Positions 35,691-38,004 of a stretch of 38,004 bases of DNA are shown in pieces. The stretch lies in the NCBI RefSeq assembly GCF_013425525.1, contig NZ_JACCKA010000006.1, forward strand, positions 1-38,004, read 5' to 3'. Position numbers and translations under genes: made by a program. Below the pieces are notes generated by a model. That model worked only from the letters and a program-made list of their open reading frames with translations, was not told the DNA's origin and ran no database searches. Source of the DNA: Luteimonas salinisoli. Its GTDB lineage: Bacteria; Pseudomonadota; Gammaproteobacteria; Xanthomonadales; Xanthomonadaceae. Positions within the stretch are counted from its first letter, which is position 1. Each line of letters starts with the position of its first letter.

Positions 35691-36473
35691 ATGCGCATAC
35701 TGGTCAGCAACGACGACGGCGTGGACGCGCCCGGCATCCGGATCCTCGCCGAGGGCCTGCGCGGGGCCGGCCACGAGGTGTTGGTCGTCGCTCCCGACCG
35801 CGACCGCTCCGGCGCGAGCAACTCGCTGACCCTGGACATGCCGCTGCGCGTGGTGCAGGTGGACGACGCCACCTGGCGCGTGCACGGCACCCCGACCGAC
35901 TGCGTGCACGTGGCGATCACCGGGATGCTCGAGGCCGAGCCGGACATCGTCGTCTCGGGGATCAACAACACCGCCAATCTCGGCGACGACGTCATCTATT
36001 CCGGCACCGTGGCCGCGGCCATGGAGGGCAGGTTCCTCGGCCTGCCCGCGGTGGCGATGTCGCTGGTCACCACCGCGCACGTCGGCCGCCACTACGAGAC
36101 CGCCGCGCGCGCGGCGGTGGAGATCGTGGAGCGGCTGAAGGCGGATCCGCTGCCCGCCGATACCATCCTCAACGTCAACGTTCCCGACCTGCCGTGGGAG
36201 GAGATCGCCGGCTTCGAGGTGGCGCGGCTGGGCAACCGCCACCGCGCCGAGCCCTGCGTGCCGCTGGAGGATCCGCGCGGGCGCACCTGGTGGTGGATCG
36301 GCCCGGCAGGTCCGGAGCAGGACGCCGGCCCCGGCACCGACTTCAACGCGGTCCGCCGCGGCCAGATCGCGATCACCCCGATCCAGGTCGACCTCACCCG
36401 CTACCAGGCGCTCGAGCAGGTCGCCAGCTGGGTCGGCGGCCTGGCGGCGGAACTGCGGGAGGCGCGGGCATGA
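35691..36473 (+). CDS. surE: 5'/3'-nucleotidase SurE
   Basis: This 260-residue phosphatase acts on nucleoside monophosphates and is linked to stationary-phase survival. The N-terminal metal site is [65 protein letters not shown] and VAAAMEG complete the signature. A -10-like TATGAT (35660-35665) lies 25 bases upstream, in the 111-bp gap shared with the divergent luxR-type gene. The stop overlaps pcm by 4 bases. Confidence 0.95.
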   Translation: MRILVSNDDGVDAPGIRILAEGLRGAGHEVLVVAPDRDRSGASNSLTLDMPLRVVQVDDATWRVHGTPTDCVHVAITGMLEAEPDIVVSGINNTANLGDDVIYSGTVAAAMEGRFLGLPAVAMSLVTTAHVGRHYETAARAAVEIVERLKADPLPADTILNVNVPDLPWEEIAGFEVARLGNRHRAEPCVPLEDPRGRTWWWIGPAGPEQDAGPGTDFNAVRRGQIAITPIQVDLTRYQALEQVASWVGGLAAELREARA

Positions 36474-37171
36474 CGCCGCGGCTGCGGCTGCAGCCCGAAG
36501 CCATCGGCGTCGGCATGACCTCGCAGCGGGTCCGCGACCGCCTGATCGAGCGCCTGCGCGGCCACGGCATCGCCGACGAGCGGGTGCTCAACGCCATCCG
36601 TACGGTGCCGCGCCACCTGTTCGTCGACGAGGCGCTGGCCACCCGCGCCTACGAGGACAGCGCACTGCCGATCGGCCATGGCCAGACCATCTCCCAGCCC
36701 TGGGTGGTGGCGAAGATGACCGAGACCCTGCTCGCCGGACTGCAGCCGCGGCAGGCCGGCGAGGCGCCGCCGAAGGTGCTGGAGATCGGCACCGGCTCGG
36801 GCTACCAGGCCGCCATCCTCGCCGCCCTGGGTCTGGAGGTGCATACGGTCGAGCGCATCGGCGAACTGCTGCGGGTCGCGCGCAAGCGCTTCCGCGCGCT
36901 CGGGCTGCGGGTCCGCAGCAAGCACGACGACGGCCGCATCGGCTGGCCCGAGAACGGTCCGTTCGACGCCATCATCGTCACCGCGGCGGCGCCCGCGCTG
37001 GTCGATGCCCTGACCGACCAGCTCGCCGCCGGCGGGGTGCTGGTCGCGCCGGTCGGCGGCGGCGGCGGCCAGATGCTGGTACGTCTGCGCAAGGCCGCCG
37101 ACGGAAGCATCGAGCGCACCGAGCTGGCGCCGGTGGTATTCGTGCCGCTGCTCTCGGGACTGATCGACTGA
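36470..37171 (+). CDS. pcm: Protein-L-isoaspartate O-methyltransferase
   Basis: This 233-residue enzyme methylates L-isoaspartyl residues for repair of aged proteins. The family pattern includes [41 protein letters not shown], the SAM motif [31 protein letters not shown] and [18 protein letters not shown]. The usual surE-pcm pairing is kept, with ATGA overlap at the start and a 1-base overlap (TGATG) with the next gene. Confidence 0.95.
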   Translation: MTPRLRLQPEAIGVGMTSQRVRDRLIERLRGHGIADERVLNAIRTVPRHLFVDEALATRAYEDSALPIGHGQTISQPWVVAKMTETLLAGLQPRQAGEAPPKVLEIGTGSGYQAAILAALGLEVHTVERIGELLRVARKRFRALGLRVRSKHDDGRIGWPENGPFDAIIVTAAAPALVDALTDQLAAGGVLVAPVGGGGGQMLVRLRKAADGSIERTELAPVVFVPLLSGLID

Positions 37172-37755
37172 TGCGGCCGTTCTCGGCGATCTACGAGCGC
37201 TGCCTGCTCTGGGCGCGCCACCGCCACGCACCGCGCTACCTCGCCGCACTGAGCGCTGCCGAGTCGGTGGTGTTCCCGGTGCCGCCGGACGTGATGCTGG
37301 CGCCGATGGCGCTGGCGCAGCCGCGCGCGTGGTGGCGCCTGGCGCTGCTGTGCACGGTGGCATCGGTGGTCGGCGGCCTGCTCGGCTACGCGCTCGGCCA
37401 CTACGCGCTGGAGGCGATCTGGCCCTGGATGCAGACGGTGGGCTGGGACGAGCCTTTCGGCCGGGTGCAGCGGATGTTCGTGCGCTACGGCTTCTGGTTC
37501 GTTTTCCTGGCCGCGTTCACGCCGATCCCGTACAAGGTGTTCACCATCGCCTCGGGCGCCACCGGGGTGGGCGTGCTGCCGTTCGTACTGGGTTCCTTCA
37601 TCGGCCGTGGTGCACGCTTCTTCCTGGTCGCGGGCCTGATCGCCTGGGGCGGCGAGAGCCTCGAGCGCGTGCTGCGCCGCTACGTCGAGTACCTGGGGTG
37701 GGCGATGGCGGTGCTGGTGATCGTCGGTCTGCTGTGGTGGGAGTTTCGCGCATGA
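37171..37755 (+). CDS. YqaA/DedA-like membrane protein
   Basis: This 194-residue protein has four to five transmembrane segments and the YqaA pattern: SAAESVVFPVPPDVMLAPMAL (re-entrant proline-rich motif), VGGLLGYALGHYALEAIWPW, FWFVFLAAFTPIPYKVFTIASG and FIGRGARFFLVAGLIAWGG. DedA-superfamily proteins are linked to lipid flipping and membrane potential. YqaA itself is uncharacterised. The gene lies between pcm and nlpD as in related genomes and overlaps nlpD by 4 bases. Confidence 0.9.
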   Translation: MRPFSAIYERCLLWARHRHAPRYLAALSAAESVVFPVPPDVMLAPMALAQPRAWWRLALLCTVASVVGGLLGYALGHYALEAIWPWMQTVGWDEPFGRVQRMFVRYGFWFVFLAAFTPIPYKVFTIASGATGVGVLPFVLGSFIGRGARFFLVAGLIAWGGESLERVLRRYVEYLGWAMAVLVIVGLLWWEFRA

Positions 37756-38004
37756 GGATGGCAATCGTATTGGTGGCGGCGGTGATGCTGGCCGCCTGCG
37801 GCAGCAGCCGCGTGGTGCGCGAGGCGGGCCCGCCCCGGGCGGGCGCCTCCACGCCGCGGCCGGGGCAGGCCGTCACGGTGCAGCGCGGCGACACCGTGTA
37901 CCGCCTCGCCGTGAACCACGGCATCAGCCCGCTGGACCTGGCGATGTGGAACGGCATCTCCCCGCCCTACACGATCTATCCGGGGCAGCGCCTGCGGCTG
38001 TATC
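37752..38004 (+). CDS. nlpD: NlpD-type LysM lipoprotein, 3' truncated
   Basis: Only the first 84 codons are in the window. The product begins with a lipoprotein signal (VLVAAVMLAAC, Cys16), then a Pro/Gly/Ala linker and a LysM domain: VTVQRGDTVYRLAVNHGISP, then LDLAMWNGISPPYTIYPGQR. The expected C-terminal LytM/M23 domain lies beyond the right edge. NlpD activates the amidase AmiC during division. The position after surE-pcm-yqaA is the conserved one, usually followed by rpoS; that gene cannot be checked here. Confidence 0.88.
   Translation, partial: MRMAIVLVAAVMLAACGSSRVVREAGPPRAGASTPRPGQAVTVQRGDTVYRLAVNHGISPLDLAMWNGISPPYTIYPGQRLRLY

Overview
This is about 38 kb of very GC-rich gammaproteobacterial chromosome. 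The order pyrG-kdsA-eno-ftsB-ispD-ispF-truD ... surE-pcm-yqaA-nlpD on the right, together with GTAG-type REP palindromes and GGGAATGG / GATTGG-type intergenic repeats, points to the Xanthomonadaceae/Lysobacteraceae (Lysobacter, Luteimonas or Stenotrophomonas relatives). The genus is inferred from gene order and protein character, not from a search. I see no rRNA, tRNA, CRISPR array, prophage or transposase.

Left part (1-13.3 kb): the 3' end of a membrane-anchored protein, a GFA-family zinc protein and a DUF4349 lipoprotein; a small acidic protein on the minus strand; a 509-bp non-coding stretch with a degenerate 34-bp tandem repeat and a nested palindrome; a cyclophilin-type lipoprotein; and a PadR repressor overlapping a multi-pass 'sensor' membrane protein. 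Next come an intracellular polyhydroxybutyrate depolymerase (phaZ), a SAM methyltransferase, hemJ, a 3-hydroxybutyrate dehydrogenase (bdhA), an alkaline phosphatase and a DAACS symporter. phaZ and bdhA together would turn stored PHB into acetoacetate. No PHB synthase is in view.

Middle (13.3-27.4 kb): a DUF5694 protein, a BASS transporter with a small membrane protein, and two tandem NlpC/P60 cell-wall hydrolases (one secreted, one a lipoprotein). These are followed by a SlyD-like FKBP, a tight three-gene unit (DUF418 membrane protein, DadA-like flavoprotein, glutathione reductase), hutG, an exported DUF1579-like protein with an AraC regulator upstream, and parE. The interval between parE and the AraC gene is a 111-bp tandem repeat seeded by the 3' end of parE. 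A tiny Ala/Glu-rich exported protein with a clear terminator ends this part.

Right part (27.4-38 kb): a packed housekeeping run for CTP, Kdo, glycolysis, cell division, MEP isoprenoid synthesis, tRNA pseudouridylation, stationary-phase survival and protein repair. Most neighbours overlap by 1-4 bp. Two minus-strand genes sit between truD and surE: an Smr-domain protein and a LuxR-type regulator with an autoinducer-binding domain. No LuxI synthase is present, but a near-perfect lux box lies just downstream of luxR, where a luxI promoter would be expected. The luxR/lux-box locus and the parE-derived repeat are the most notable features of the window.
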